From positions 2,055-66,054 of the forward strand of contig CAJOCJ010000006.1 in assembly GCA_905236635.1 (NCBI GenBank): a stretch of DNA of 64,000 nucleotides. The letters run 5' to 3'. Origin of the DNA: an uncultured Bacteroidales bacterium. Lineage in GTDB: Bacteria > Bacteroidota > Bacteroidia > Bacteroidales > F082. This document shows positions 51,984 to 62,262 of the stretch, in pieces (positions within the stretch are counted from its first letter, which is position 1; every line of letters begins with the position of its first letter). The notes beneath the pieces are model-generated. The model was not told the origin of the DNA. It worked only from the letters and a program-made list of their open reading frames with translations, and did not search any database. The position numbers were made by a program, and so were the translations under genes.

Positions 51984-53215
51984 CCCAAAAACTCCTTAAG
52001 CACCTTCATAGTCTTTTCTGTCGCGCCTATCTTTTGTGCCACATAGTCATGGCATATCTTTGATGCTTCCTTGTAAAACGCTTCGTCTTCGATGAATTTG
52101 TTGAACATATTCTCGAGTTCCTGCTGGTTGTTGATGACGAAAGCGCCTTTAAGTCCCACCAGGTCGACAGCCTCTTCAAACGAATGATATTTCGGCCCGA
52201 AGATAACCGGCACATCATAAACGATAGCTTCCTGGATGTTGTGGATTCCGTCGTAGAAGCCGGCACCGATATAGGCGAATCGGGCGTATCTGTATATCTT
52301 TGATAAGATGCCTATCTTGTTGATTACCAATGTTGAACATTGTTTTTTAGGATCAAAATCGGTGTAAAGCTGATAGTCGTTGAGATGCGATTCGATCTGT
52401 TTGACATGCGATTCTGAGATGTCGTGCGGCACCATGATGAAGCAATAATCTTTCGGCATGTTCTTGATGAAATCGTAAAGCAGTTTCTCGTCCGACGGCC
52501 AGCTGCTGCCTGCGATGATACATTGTCTGCTGCCGATAAACTCCTCGATATCCGGGAAACGTTGGGCTTGATGTGCTATCTCATACACGCGGTCGAAGCG
52601 GGTGTCACCGGCGACAGTAAGGCTTTTGATGCCCATCTTTCTGAGCAGCTCGGCTGTCTCTTCGTTTTGTGTGAAGAAATGCTCAACATCGTAAAAATGA
52701 TTTCTGAACCATCTGCCCCAGAACTTGAAGAAATACTGGTTCTTACGCAATGTCGCCGAGATGTAGAACAGCGGTATGTGTTTGTCTTTCAGTTCATGGA
52801 TGTAGTTAAACCAGAACTCATATTTCACAAAAATGGCCGCTTTAAAATTGAAATGCCTTATCAGCCTGTGGGCGTTGGTCATGGTGTCGATAGGCATATA
52901 TGCCACCAGATCCGCAAGAGGATAGTCTTTTTTCACCTCATATCCTGAAGGAGAGAAGAAGGTGAGGAGCAGCTTGTATTGTGGGAAGTTTTTCTTGACT
53001 GCTTCGATTATAGGGAGGCCTTGCTCAAACTCCCCAAGCGACGACACGTGAACCCAAATCCATTGAGTGTCAGGGTCTTGCTTTGCGAGTTTATACCACT
53101 GGCCTTTACGTCCGTCGCGCCACAATCTGGCTTTTTTATTGCCGAAAAATGCTGCAATATGTATCAATGCGCTGTAAAAGCGTACTCCAAAAGTGTAAAG
53201 TAATCTCATAATCAA
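51980..53215 (-). CDS. waaA: 3-deoxy-D-manno-octulosonic acid (Kdo) transferase
   Basis: 411 aa, inner-membrane-attached GT30 enzyme that transfers Kdo from CMP-Kdo to lipid A precursor. An N-terminal hydrophobic helix is followed by the catalytic WVHVSSLGEFEQGLPII (Glu in SLGE) at about residue 54 and late motifs FGPKYHSFEEAVDLV and GAGFYDGIHNIQEA. Length and layout are typical. Its start overlaps the end of the upstream beta-barrel gene. lptB and kdsD, about 3-5 kb away, complete a loose Kdo/LPS neighbourhood. Confidence 0.93.
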   Translation of the reverse strand: MIMRLLYTFGVRFYSALIHIAAFFGNKKARLWRDGRKGQWYKLAKQDPDTQWIWVHVSSLGEFEQGLPIIEAVKKNFPQYKLLLTFFSPSGYEVKKDYPLADLVAYMPIDTMTNAHRLIRHFNFKAAIFVKYEFWFNYIHELKDKHIPLFYISATLRKNQYFFKFWGRWFRNHFYDVEHFFTQNEETAELLRKMGIKSLTVAGDTRFDRVYEIAHQAQRFPDIEEFIGSRQCIIAGSSWPSDEKLLYDFIKNMPKDYCFIMVPHDISESHVKQIESHLNDYQLYTDFDPKKQCSTLVINKIGILSKIYRYARFAYIGAGFYDGIHNIQEAIVYDVPVIFGPKYHSFEEAVDLVGLKGAFVINNQQELENMFNKFIEDEAFYKEASKICHDYVAQKIGATEKTMKVLKEFLG

Positions 53216-53979
53216 TAGTAATAGTAGTCGGCCGGCTTACGCTTGTAAGTAGGGATATAGATAGCGGCTCTGATGCCGACATATTGATCGATGTAGGAGT
53301 TAGTGTCTTTCTCCATCAGGTTGAAGTCCCATTGACGGAGCGACTTGGTGTAGGCCTGAGTAAATTCTAGTGAAAGCGAGAAGTTGAGCACTCTAGAGTT
53401 ACTCAAAAACAGATAACCTATCTCGCCTGACCATGCAAAGCCGCCGCGCATTCTGTCGTAACCGTAAGGATAGTCGCCCGCCAGCGCCGGAGGTGGTGAT
53501 GCATACGACCCGAATTCAGTCCTGAGTCGGTTCCAGAGATATCCCACGCCGCCCTGAACAAAGAAGCCGCAGTTGGGATTTGGCGATAACACAGGGAAAA
53601 TCTTTCCGACTTTTACCTGAAAATGCGCACCTCTCTCGAAAAGGGCGTAGCTTCCAAAAATGCCGTCACCAGTGATGATTTCGCCGTTATTGTCCAAAAT
53701 GTCTCCAAAGACCTCTTCTCTTGTGACTTTCACCGAGTTACCGGAGATGAAGTTGCCGTTGAAGGCAAAAAGCCAGTTGCCTTCAGTCTTATAATAGATG
53801 CTTCCGCCTATGGAATTGTTGTTGTTATATAAAGTCTTGGTGTCTTGGCCTGGGAACTGGTAAGCATATGTCACCTGGAACATAAAAGTGGATATTGTGT
53901 CACTTTTGATGTTGTACTGAGCCTTTATTATAAAAGGTGTAAAGGCTAATAAGATGAATATCAATGTTTTACACCTCAT
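53212..53979 (-). CDS. Predicted outer-membrane beta-barrel protein
   Basis: 255 aa. Signal peptide at 1-20 (ending IIKAQ). The mature part has alternating beta strands rich in Tyr/Phe/Gly (FMFQVTYAYQFPGQ, CGFFVQGGVGYLWNRL, SGEIGYLFLSNSRVLNFSLS), consistent with an 8- to 10-stranded barrel, and ends with a Tyr-rich tail (ADYYYY). It overlaps waaA by 4 bases, so the two are co-expressed. Link to LPS assembly is only suggested by position; I do not recognise the family. Confidence 0.75.
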   Translation of the reverse strand: MRCKTLIFILLAFTPFIIKAQYNIKSDTISTFMFQVTYAYQFPGQDTKTLYNNNNSIGGSIYYKTEGNWLFAFNGNFISGNSVKVTREEVFGDILDNNGEIITGDGIFGSYALFERGAHFQVKVGKIFPVLSPNPNCGFFVQGGVGYLWNRLRTEFGSYASPPPALAGDYPYGYDRMRGGFAWSGEIGYLFLSNSRVLNFSLSLEFTQAYTKSLRQWDFNLMEKDTNSYIDQYVGIRAAIYIPTYKRKPADYYYY

Positions 53980-54072
53980 GATTAAAAATATTTTCCCATT
54001 GCAAATATACTAAACGTTTTTGATTTTCGTTTATTATTTTTAGAAAAATGTTTATTTGTAAAAAAATTAATA

Positions 54073-54081
54073 CTATCTTTG
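54073..54081 (+). promoter_or_regulatory. -7 box of the DPDP-linker lipoprotein gene
   Basis: TATCTTTGC, 30 bases before the ATG at 54112. Confidence 0.55.
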
Positions 54082-54111
54082 CAGTTGGATAACAATAAAA
54101 ATTTTGATGTT

Positions 54112-54840
54112 ATGAAGAAGAATATTTTTGTTATAGCATTGATTGTCAGCGCGTTGGCGATGATAGTCGTTTCTTGCAAACCGAAACCAGAGCCAGATCC
54201 GGATCCAACCCCAGGTTCACATTGGTGGTCTCCAGATCCAGGTCCAGGCGGAGCTTTGCCGACATCGGTTTTGCCGGATTCGTTGACAACTGCCGTTACT
54301 GAGTATTTTACTATAAATTCAGGCGAGAATCCTCCTGTTTTCGACGGACAGTTTGTGTCAAGTCCGCATGTGTTGATACATTCAACAAATCCTGATGATA
54401 CCGTCACATTGTATAATGATCGTTATATTGCATTTTTCTTAAATAATGGATATATTGATTTTTACGGAAAACAATGGGATGACGAATATGCTGCATATTA
54501 TGAGGAGGCATATAGAAAACTGCATGTCGTAGGTACAGGCGAAAACTTCTCATGCTATTATCTGACAGAGGGTTATCCAAACGGTATGTATGCCAAGCAG
54601 TCAACTGTTTTCAGCGGAAAATGGAACTCAAGCTATGGCGGACTGAAGGACTTCCAGGTGGCAGTTATCCTGCTTGAGACAAGCGGCAACCCGAACCTCG
54701 CACCAGCCGGCACATTCCGTGTGCTTGGCGACGGCGACGGACTGGCACAGGATACCAACTGGATGGCTAAGAAGAACAGCGAATTCAACACTGTTACAGT
54801 GTCGGACGAGGACGCATTCCGTATGTTTAGAGTGAAATAA
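54112..54840 (+). CDS. Lipoprotein with Pro/Asp-rich linker, unknown function
   Basis: 242 aa. Lipoprotein signal with VVSC (Cys22), then a low-complexity linker (KPKPEPDPDPTPG, later SPDPGPGG) that would hold the rest away from the membrane. The remaining ~190 residues are a single compact-looking domain with no motif I recognise (DGQFVSSPHVLIHST, later RVLGDGDGLAQDTNWM). The domain is probably on the cell surface. The ATG at 54112 is the first after the promoter that gives a proper signal peptide. The M16 peptidase gene follows after 3 bases, so they are likely one transcript. Confidence 0.78.
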   Translation: MKKNIFVIALIVSALAMIVVSCKPKPEPDPDPTPGSHWWSPDPGPGGALPTSVLPDSLTTAVTEYFTINSGENPPVFDGQFVSSPHVLIHSTNPDDTVTLYNDRYIAFFLNNGYIDFYGKQWDDEYAAYYEEAYRKLHVVGTGENFSCYYLTEGYPNGMYAKQSTVFSGKWNSSYGGLKDFQVAVILLETSGNPNLAPAGTFRVLGDGDGLAQDTNWMAKKNSEFNTVTVSDEDAFRMFRVK

Positions 54841-54843
54841 AAA

Positions 54844-56085
54844 ATGTCAGACGAAAAGCTGATTTCACAAGCTATTTTAAAGAATGGAATAAAGATAATT
54901 CACCGGCATCGCGCTGGTGAATTATCGCATTTAGCGCTTATGGTCAACGCTGGGATGCGCGACGAGAAAGCCGATGAGAACGGACTGGCGCATTTCATCG
55001 AACACCTCGTGTTTAAAGGCACTAAGCGCCGTAAGGCATATCATATCCTGAGCTGCCTCGAGAACGTGGGAGGCGACCTCAACGCCTTCACCACCAAAGA
55101 AGAGACATGCATACATGCCTCGTTCCTGAAAGAGCATATCGACAAGGCCATGGACCTCTTTGCCGACGTCATCTTCAACAGCACATTCCCGGAAAACGAG
55201 ATGGAGAAGGAAAAAGAGGTGATCCTCGACGAGATTAACTCCTACCGCGACACCCCCGCCGACGAGATATTCGATGAGTTTGAAAACCTCATCTACCGAG
55301 GCCATCAACTGGGTCGTAACATATTGGGAACCATCGACTTGGTTGAAAAATACACCCGCAAAGACATAGTGCGTTTCCGTGACCAGCACTATGCTCCCGA
55401 CAGGATGGTGCTGGCATGCATTGGCAACATCTCTTTTGAGGCTTTTATGAAGTTGGCAAACAAGTATTTCGCTGACTATCAAGGCGATGCGTTGCCATTT
55501 GAACGAGTGCCGTTTGTCGCAAACAAGCCTTCAAAACGTGTGGAGGTGCGCCAAAACCACCTCACGCATGTCATCATGGGCGGACTGGCATATCCTTACA
55601 ACGACGAGCGTAAGCTGAAGCTGATACTTCTGAACAACATCCTTGGTGGACCGGGAATGAATACCCGTCTCAACCTCAACATCCGCGAGAAATACGGCTT
55701 CGCATATACCATTGAGTCGCAGTACAATGCGTATTCCGACACTGGCAACTACACCATCTACATGGGTGTTGATCCGCACTCGCAGGATCGTTCTATCGAG
55801 TTGGTTTACAAGGAGTTAAACAAGCTGATGACACAGAAGCTCGGTACCCTGCAGCTCTCCAACGCCAAGAAACAGCTCATTGGGCAGGTGGCGTTGAGCA
55901 ACGAATCGGGGATGAACGACCTTCTTAGCATGGTAAGGGCAGGCTTCTTCGAGGAGCATATCGAGACGCTGCCCGAGACAATAGCGAAACTCGAAAAGAT
56001 CACATCTGGCGACCTGCTCGAAATCGCCAACGATATCTACGATAAAAATAAGGTTAACCTTCTGATTTTCAAAGGACAAGACTAG
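54844..56085 (+). CDS. M16-family zinc peptidase
   Basis: 413 aa, single-chain pitrilysin/processing-peptidase type. The inverted zinc motif HFIEH (HxxEH, at about residues 51-55) and a downstream Glu region ([10 protein letters not shown]) are intact, and the second half has the typical [21 protein letters not shown]. No signal peptide is visible, so it is probably cytoplasmic or peripheral. It follows the linker lipoprotein closely. The stop codon overlaps the lptB stop on the opposite strand in a shared CTAG. Confidence 0.92.
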   Translation: MSDEKLISQAILKNGIKIIHRHRAGELSHLALMVNAGMRDEKADENGLAHFIEHLVFKGTKRRKAYHILSCLENVGGDLNAFTTKEETCIHASFLKEHIDKAMDLFADVIFNSTFPENEMEKEKEVILDEINSYRDTPADEIFDEFENLIYRGHQLGRNILGTIDLVEKYTRKDIVRFRDQHYAPDRMVLACIGNISFEAFMKLANKYFADYQGDALPFERVPFVANKPSKRVEVRQNHLTHVIMGGLAYPYNDERKLKLILLNNILGGPGMNTRLNLNIREKYGFAYTIESQYNAYSDTGNYTIYMGVDPHSQDRSIELVYKELNKLMTQKLGTLQLSNAKKQLIGQVALSNESGMNDLLSMVRAGFFEEHIETLPETIAKLEKITSGDLLEIANDIYDKNKVNLLIFKGQD

Positions 56086-56819
56086 AATTCCTTCTTTCTC
56101 AGCTCGAAGTTGGAACCGAGATAATGACTGCGCACGACAGGGTCGTGGGCGAGCTCTTCCGGCGTGCCTGACTTAAGCAGCTGGCCTTCGAACACCAGGT
56201 AGGCGCGGTCTGTTATTGACAGCGTCTCATTGGCGTTATGGTCGGTGATGAGCACGCCTATGTTTTTCGTCTTAAGCTTGGCGACAACACGTTGGATGTC
56301 TTCCACCGCGATGGGGTCCACGCCCGCGAAAGGCTCGTCGAGGAGTATGAACTTGGGGTCGATGGCGAGGGCGCGTGCTATCTCGCAACGACGGCGCTCG
56401 CCGCCCGAGAGCTGTATGCCTTTGCTCTTGCGGATATGCTGGAGACCGAACTCGTCGAGCAGCGACTCGAGCTTAGCGTTACGCTGTTCCTTCGTCATGT
56501 CTTTCTTGAACTGCATCACGGAGTAGATGTTGTCTTCCACCGACATCTGGCGGAACACCGACGCTTCCTGTGCGAGGTATCCTATGCCTATCTGGGCGCG
56601 TTTGTACATCGGGAACTTCGTAATCTCTTCGTTATCGAGGAATACCTTGCCAGAGAAAGGCTTTATCAAGCCCACTATCATGTAGAACGTGGTGGTCTTG
56701 CCGGCGCCGTTGGGACCCAGAAGTCCCACTATCTCGCCTTGGTTCACCTCGATGCTGACGCCCTTGACGACGGTGCGTTGCTTGTATTTCTTGACTAAAG
56801 TGTCGGTTCTGAGTAACAT
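56082..56819 (-). CDS. lptB: LPS export ABC transporter ATP-binding protein
   Basis: 245 aa ABC ATPase. Walker [11 protein letters not shown] (about 37-46), signature [15 protein letters not shown] (about 137-150) and Walker [14 protein letters not shown] are intact, with the LptB-typical [12 protein letters not shown]. It powers extraction of lipopolysaccharide from the inner membrane with LptF/G, which are not in the window. It overlaps kdsD by one base, so Kdo synthesis and LPS export are co-expressed. Confidence 0.95.
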   Translation of the reverse strand: MLLRTDTLVKKYKQRTVVKGVSIEVNQGEIVGLLGPNGAGKTTTFYMIVGLIKPFSGKVFLDNEEITKFPMYKRAQIGIGYLAQEASVFRQMSVEDNIYSVMQFKKDMTKEQRNAKLESLLDEFGLQHIRKSKGIQLSGGERRRCEIARALAIDPKFILLDEPFAGVDPIAVEDIQRVVAKLKTKNIGVLITDHNANETLSITDRAYLVFEGQLLKSGTPEELAHDPVVRSHYLGSNFELRKKEF

Positions 56820-57775
56820 TATATAATTCCCTCCTTGATGATGTCGTGAATATGTATCATGCCGACGTACTTGCCGTCTTCCATCACCGGCAGCACAGAT
56901 ATCTCCTTGCTCTGCATGACGTTGAGCGCGTCGGCGACGTGTGCCGATTTCTCTATGGTTGTAGGGCTCTTCGTCATGATGTCGCGTACCTTCACCGCCT
57001 CGATGTTAGGGTGTTTCATCAGCATGCGCCTGAGGTCGCCGTCGGTGACGATGCCTACGAGCTTGCCGTTGTCTATCACGGCGGCGGCGCCGAGCATCTT
57101 TTGTGAGATCTCGATTATGGCCTGCGTCATGATGTCGTCGGGCTTCACCTCCGGCACGCCGTTTTTGATGCACACGTCGCCGACGGTGAGGTAGAGACGT
57201 TTCCCGAGGGCGCCGCCTGGGTGGAACTTGGCGAAGTCTTCCGCAGTGAATCCACGCAGTTTGAGTAACGCCACCGCGAGAGCGTCGCCCATCACGAGCT
57301 GTGCCGTGGTGCTGCTGGTAGGGGCGAGGTTGTTGGGACAGGCCTCGCGCGGCACCGTGGTGTCGAGCACGAAGTCGGCCTGGCTCGCCAGATATGACGC
57401 CCTGTTGCCGACGATGGCAACGAGTTTGTTCTTCCTGATCTTGATAAGAGGTATCAACACCTTGATTTCCGGGGTCTCGCCGCTCTTAGAGACGATGACT
57501 ACCACGTCGTTGTCGCGTATGATGCCGAGGTCGCCGTGGATGGCGTCGGCGGCATGCATGAAGACAGCCGTAGTGCCTGTGGAATTGAGTGTGGCGACGA
57601 TTTTTTGCGCTATATTGGCACTTTTTCCGATGCCGGAGACGATGACATTGCCTTTTGAATTATATATCAATTCGACCACTTTTTCGAAATCATCAGTCAG
57701 CAAAGACTTTAATCCGATGATCGAATTGGCTTCATTATCAATGACTTGTAGTGCAATATCGCGTAAATTTTCCAT
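56819..57775 (-). CDS. kdsD: Arabinose-5-phosphate isomerase (KpsF/GutQ family)
   Basis: 318 aa. An N-terminal SIS sugar-isomerase domain ([14 protein letters not shown] at about 47; [21 protein letters not shown]) is followed by two CBS domains (about 205-318, ending IHDIIKEG). It converts ribulose-5-phosphate to arabinose-5-phosphate, the first step of Kdo synthesis. The ATG at 57775 is preferred to an upstream TTG. It is the first gene of a kdsD-lptB pair. Confidence 0.94.
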   Translation of the reverse strand: MENLRDIALQVIDNEANSIIGLKSLLTDDFEKVVELIYNSKGNVIVSGIGKSANIAQKIVATLNSTGTTAVFMHAADAIHGDLGIIRDNDVVVIVSKSGETPEIKVLIPLIKIRKNKLVAIVGNRASYLASQADFVLDTTVPREACPNNLAPTSSTTAQLVMGDALAVALLKLRGFTAEDFAKFHPGGALGKRLYLTVGDVCIKNGVPEVKPDDIMTQAIIEISQKMLGAAAVIDNGKLVGIVTDGDLRRMLMKHPNIEAVKVRDIMTKSPTTIEKSAHVADALNVMQSKEISVLPVMEDGKYVGMIHIHDIIKEGII

Positions 57776-57800
57776 CGTCAAAATTTTTTTTAATTTTTTT

Positions 57801-57833
57801 TTGCTTTATTAAAATTAAAAGTTATAACTTTGT
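57801..57833 (+). promoter_or_regulatory. Promoter of recQ
   Basis: TTTG at -33 and TAACTTTG at -7 with a 21-base spacer. It predicts a start near 57840 and a leader of about 40 bases. Confidence 0.65.
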
Positions 57834-57879
57834 AAAAATAACGATACAAAGATAAGAAATATTTTTAAATGCGCTAATT

Positions 57880-60084
57880 ATGGCAAAAATTGATGAAAAA
57901 AGTTTACATGATTTACTGAAGAACGTCTTCGGATTCGACCAGTTTAAAGGCAATCAGAAGGCAATCATCAAGAGTATCCTCTCGGGGAACAACACCTTCG
58001 TGCTGATGCCGACGGGTGGCGGTAAATCATTGTGCTACCAGCTGCCGGCCTTGATGAGCGAAGGCACGACGATAGTTGTTTCACCACTTATTGCCTTGAT
58101 GAAGAATCAGGTGGATATGATCCGTAACTTCGGCGCCGACACCGGAATCGCCCACGTGATGAACTCATCGCTGTCGAAAGCCGAGTTGGTGCAGGTGCGC
58201 GAAGACCTTGTCAGCAAGAAGACGAAGCTGCTCTATGTGGCACCAGAATCGTTGACGAAAGAGGAGACGCTGGAGTTTCTGCGTGGCCTTGACATCGCAT
58301 TCTTCGCCATCGACGAAGCGCATTGTATCTCCGAATGGGGTCACGATTTCCGTCCGGAATACCGCCGTCTGCGTCCTATCATCAACGCCATCAACCCGAA
58401 ACTGCCGATAATCGCTCTGACAGCCACGGCGACGGTGAAGGTGCAGCAGGACATCATGAAAAACCTCGAGATTCAAGACGCCAAGATATTCAAATCGTCG
58501 TTCGACCGTCCGAATCTGTATTACGAGGTGAGACCGAAGACGAAAGATGTCGTCAAAGACATAATTAAATATATAAAAGCGAACCCTGGAAAATCGGGTA
58601 TCGTTTATACTCTGAGCCGTAAAAAAGTTGAGGAACTCGCTGAGACTCTGCAAGTTAACGGCATCAAAGCATTACCATACCACGCAGGTCTCGACAGCCA
58701 GACACGTCGCGAGAATCAGGATAAGTTCCTGATGGAGGAAGTGGACGTCATCGTGGCAACCATAGCCTTCGGTATGGGTATCGACAAACCCGACATCCGT
58801 TTCGTGATCCACCACGACATCCCGAAGAGCCTTGAAGGCTATTATCAGGAGACAGGTCGTGCAGGTCGTGACGGCGGCGAGGGTAACTGCATCGCATTTT
58901 ATGACTACGAAGACATCCATAAACTCGAGAAGTTCAACAAAGGCAAGAACGTGGCAGAGCAGGAGATAGCACGCGAGCTTTTGAATGAGACTGTGACATA
59001 CGCCGAGTCACCGGTGTGCCGCCATAAGCTGCTGCTGCATTATTTCGGCGAGGAATACGACAAGGAAAACTGCGGAGCTTGCGACAACTGCCTCAACCCG
59101 AAGGTGCGTTTCGACGGCCAGGAAGACATAAAACTCGTGATAGAAGCGGTGTTGGCGACAAAACAGCTGTTCAAGACCAAACATATCTCCGAGCTCCTTG
59201 CAGGAAAAGAGACCGGCGACATCAAGACAGCGAAGCATGACACCAGCGAATATTTCGGAGCAGGCGACGACCACGACGAAAAATATTGGACTTCGATAAT
59301 CCGTCAGGCTTTGGTTAACAAATTGTTAGTCAAGGATATAGATAACTATGGAATACTGAAGGTGCCGAAAGAAGGCAAGGACTTCATCAAGAAGCCGTAC
59401 CCTGTGATGGTGGCAATGGACCACGACTACGACAAAGGCGACGACGACGAGTTCGATGAGGAGAGAGTGGCACTGTCGAAGGACTCCGGCACCGACAAGA
59501 CCTTGTTCTCGATGCTGAAAGACCTCCGCAAGACCATAGCAAAGAAGAAAAACCTGCCGCCATTTGTGATATTCCAAGACCCGTCGCTCGAGGATATGGC
59601 TATCCAGTATCCTATCACGATGGAGGAGCTGACGCAGATTGCCGGTGTCGGTGCCGGAAAAGCACAGAAGTTCGGTCAGCCGTTCATAGACCTCATCAAA
59701 GAATATGTCGAGGAGAACGAGATTACGCGTCCGAACGACATGGTGGTGAAGTCGGTGGTCAACAAATCGGCTTTGAAGATCAGTATCATTCAGAATATCG
59801 ACAAGGAGATTCCGCTTGAAGACATTGCATATTCGAAGAATCTGGAATTCGACGAATTATTGACCGAAATCGAAAGCATTGTGGCTAGCGGAACACATCT
59901 CGACATCAGCTATTACACCCGCGACAACATCGACCAGTATCATCAGGAGGATATCATCCAGTATTTCAAAGAGGCTGAATCAGACGACCTTGAGACGGCG
60001 ATGAAGACCCTCGGTGAGAACGAATACGAAGAGGAAGAGGTGCGACTGATGAGAATTCAGTTCTTATCTGAAGTTGGAAACTAA
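57880..60084 (+). CDS. recQ: ATP-dependent DNA helicase RecQ
   Basis: 734 aa. Superfamily 2 helicase motifs: TGGGKSLCYQLPA (about 45-57), DEAHCISEWGHDFRPEY (about 145-161), QETGRAGRDG (motif VI). A zinc-binding RQC region follows (Cys residues in CGACDNCLNP), then a winged helix and an HRDC-like domain (about 545-630). The last ~100 acidic residues extend past the 610-aa E. coli protein, as in several Bacteroidota RecQ proteins. It unwinds recombination and replication intermediates 3'-5'. Confidence 0.95.
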   Translation: MAKIDEKSLHDLLKNVFGFDQFKGNQKAIIKSILSGNNTFVLMPTGGGKSLCYQLPALMSEGTTIVVSPLIALMKNQVDMIRNFGADTGIAHVMNSSLSKAELVQVREDLVSKKTKLLYVAPESLTKEETLEFLRGLDIAFFAIDEAHCISEWGHDFRPEYRRLRPIINAINPKLPIIALTATATVKVQQDIMKNLEIQDAKIFKSSFDRPNLYYEVRPKTKDVVKDIIKYIKANPGKSGIVYTLSRKKVEELAETLQVNGIKALPYHAGLDSQTRRENQDKFLMEEVDVIVATIAFGMGIDKPDIRFVIHHDIPKSLEGYYQETGRAGRDGGEGNCIAFYDYEDIHKLEKFNKGKNVAEQEIARELLNETVTYAESPVCRHKLLLHYFGEEYDKENCGACDNCLNPKVRFDGQEDIKLVIEAVLATKQLFKTKHISELLAGKETGDIKTAKHDTSEYFGAGDDHDEKYWTSIIRQALVNKLLVKDIDNYGILKVPKEGKDFIKKPYPVMVAMDHDYDKGDDDEFDEERVALSKDSGTDKTLFSMLKDLRKTIAKKKNLPPFVIFQDPSLEDMAIQYPITMEELTQIAGVGAGKAQKFGQPFIDLIKEYVEENEITRPNDMVVKSVVNKSALKISIIQNIDKEIPLEDIAYSKNLEFDELLTEIESIVASGTHLDISYYTRDNIDQYHQEDIIQYFKEAESDDLETAMKTLGENEYEEEEVRLMRIQFLSEVGN

Positions 60085-60154
60085 CCCTCGACCGTAGTGG
60101 AGACCTGAGCGAAGCGAAAGCATTAACCGTAGGTTAATAAATCTCATTGGATTT

Positions 60155-60493
60155 ATGAAAAAATTGTTATTGGTAATTATATCGTTAATCTTTCTGGTTT
60201 CTTGCAGTAGCGAGAAGAAGAAACAGGCACCTTCTGTATTTCTTTCGGAGGAGCAGATGGTCGATGTCATGACCGACGTGCAGATCATGGAGGCGGCGAT
60301 AAGCTATAAGAAAAACGTGAACCAGCCGACAGAATACCTGAAAACCATAGGTTACGACACACTTTTCTCGCATTATGGCATCACTGATTCGATTTTTAAA
60401 CTAAATTTGAAATACTACAACGAGGTTGAACCTCAGACACTTATAAGAGTTTTGGATTCGGTGGAGGCGCGCTTGGGCAAGATGAAGGACTAA
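60155..60493 (+). CDS. DUF4296 lipoprotein
   Basis: 112 aa. Lipoprotein signal with lipobox VSC (Cys17), then a short helical domain typical of DUF4296 (FLSEEQMVDVMTDVQIMEAA, later DTLFSHYGITDSIF). The function of the family is unknown; it is widespread in Bacteroidota. Its stop overlaps the uvrC stop on the other strand (CTAA). A 70-base gap from recQ holds a degenerate inverted repeat but no clear -7 box. Confidence 0.85.
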   Translation: MKKLLLVIISLIFLVSCSSEKKKQAPSVFLSEEQMVDVMTDVQIMEAAISYKKNVNQPTEYLKTIGYDTLFSHYGITDSIFKLNLKYYNEVEPQTLIRVLDSVEARLGKMKD

Positions 60494-62262
60494 TGGAAAT
60501 GTTCGAAAACTATTTTTGCCTTGGCGGGACCGATAATCTCGCTAAGTCGTTGTAAATCAGCTTCTTTAATATTTTTTACGGATTTCAGTTCGAGGAGGAG
60601 TTTCTCGGCTGTTGCTTTGCCTATGCCTTTGATGTCGTTCATTTCCGAATGCACGAAGCCTTTCTGGAACTGCTTGCGGTGGAAGGTGATTGCGAAGCGA
60701 TGCACCTCGTCCTGGATGTGTGTCAACAGTTTGAAGACCTCAGAGTTTATCTTGAGTTGCACTGTTTTCGGTGGAAAACCAAATAACAATTCGTTTGTAC
60801 GGTGACGGTCGTCTTTGGCGAGTCCGGCGATAGGTATCTCGAGATGCAGTTCGTCTTCTATGACCTGTCGCACTATCTCCATCTGTCCCTTTCCGCCATC
60901 TGTGATTATCAGGTTGGGCAGTTCTTTGCCTTCTTCTACTAAACGAGAATAACGGCGGCGTACCACCTCGCGCATGGAGGCGTAGTCGTCGGGACCTTGC
61001 ACCGTCTTGATGTTGAAATGACGATATCCTGCCTTGTTAGGCTTGCCGTTGACAAACTGTACCATGCCTGCCACGGCGTAGTCGCCTTGGAAGTTGGAGT
61101 TGTCGAAACACTCAATGACTGCTGGAGGTTCCGGGAGGTGAAGATCCTTCTGAAGCTCGGCGAGAATGCGTTTCGAATGACGCTCTGGGTCGACGAGGGA
61201 GCGCAGTTTCTCGGTGTCAAAACGGTATTGCTTTGCGTTTCTCGTGGAGAGTGCCAGAATCTCGAATTTCTCACCTTTCTTCGGGATGGTGAATTTCACA
61301 TTCTCCAATTCCATGTCGAGTTTCAGAGGCACGATTATCTCGTGAACGGAACTCTCGAAACGTTGGCGTAATTCGATGATAGCCAATGACAGAAGCTCTT
61401 CTGGTGTCTCTTCCAACCGGCGTTTCATCTCGATGGAGAACGACTGTATTATAGCACCTTGGATGATGCGCATGTAGTTGACATAGAACGAACTGTCGGC
61501 ATCGTCGAAGGAGAATACCTCCATGTCGTGGAGCGTGTTGCTGCTCACGATAGAACGTGCGTGGTAGTTTTCGAGAAGGTCGTATTTCTTTTTCAGCACC
61601 TGTGCCTGCTCAAATTCGAGTCGTGCGGCGTGGTCCATCATCTGCGTCTTCAAATCCTTCAACACTCCTGAGATATTGCCTTTTATGACTTCTTTTACAT
61701 TGAAAATCATTGAGTTATAATCCTCTTCGGAAATAAGGTCGGCACATGGGGCCTTGCAGTTGCCAATATGATATTCGAGGCAGGGACGGCTCATCAGATG
61801 CTTGCAGGTGCGCAAAGGATAAACCTGTTTCAGGATGTCGAGCAGTGTTCGTGCCGTCATCACGGAAGGGTAGGGGCCGTAGTAAAGTGAGCCGTCGTTG
61901 ACCTTTTTTCTGGTAAGGAAAACTCTCGGAAACCTCTCGTTTTTAATGCAGATCCAAGGATAAGTCTTGTCGTCCTTGAGCATGATGTTGTAACGCGGCT
62001 TGTACTGCTTAATGAAGTTGTTTTCGAGCAGGAACGCCTCGGCCTCGCTGCCAACAACGGTGAATCTGATGTCTGCTATTTTGCTGACAAGGAGACGTGT
62101 CTTGCCAGTCTGTTCCTTGTTGAAATAGCTTGATACTCTGCGTTTCAGGTTCTTTGCCTTGCCGACATAAATAATCTCGCCAGACTCGTCGAAGTACTGG
62201 TAAACTCCCGGAGATGTCGGGATAGTTTTTAATATCGAGGTTATTTTGTCAGTGTTGTTCAT
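60490..62262 (-). CDS. uvrC: Excinuclease ABC subunit C
   Basis: 590 aa. An N-terminal GIY-YIG nuclease (SPGVYQYFDESGEIIYVGKA) makes the 3' incision, a cysteine-rich region follows (CKHLMSRPCLEYHIGNCKAPC), then the UVR motif (about 205-240), an RNase H-like domain for the 5' incision (VIECFDNSNFQGD; ITDGGKGQ) and helix-hairpin-helix motifs at the C-terminus (IKGIGKATAEKLL). It acts in nucleotide excision repair with UvrA and UvrB. It starts within the stop of thiL (1-base overlap). Confidence 0.97.
   Translation of the reverse strand: MNNTDKITSILKTIPTSPGVYQYFDESGEIIYVGKAKNLKRRVSSYFNKEQTGKTRLLVSKIADIRFTVVGSEAEAFLLENNFIKQYKPRYNIMLKDDKTYPWICIKNERFPRVFLTRKKVNDGSLYYGPYPSVMTARTLLDILKQVYPLRTCKHLMSRPCLEYHIGNCKAPCADLISEEDYNSMIFNVKEVIKGNISGVLKDLKTQMMDHAARLEFEQAQVLKKKYDLLENYHARSIVSSNTLHDMEVFSFDDADSSFYVNYMRIIQGAIIQSFSIEMKRRLEETPEELLSLAIIELRQRFESSVHEIIVPLKLDMELENVKFTIPKKGEKFEILALSTRNAKQYRFDTEKLRSLVDPERHSKRILAELQKDLHLPEPPAVIECFDNSNFQGDYAVAGMVQFVNGKPNKAGYRHFNIKTVQGPDDYASMREVVRRRYSRLVEEGKELPNLIITDGGKGQMEIVRQVIEDELHLEIPIAGLAKDDRHRTNELLFGFPPKTVQLKINSEVFKLLTHIQDEVHRFAITFHRKQFQKGFVHSEMNDIKGIGKATAEKLLLELKSVKNIKEADLQRLSEIIGPAKAKIVFEHFH

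Noticed and set aside
60090-60150. Additional copy of repeat family 1 between recQ and the DUF4296 gene
   Set aside because: It shares only GAGCGAAGCGAAAG and AAATCTCAT fragments and lacks the CGTCATTTCG ends; too degenerate to call.
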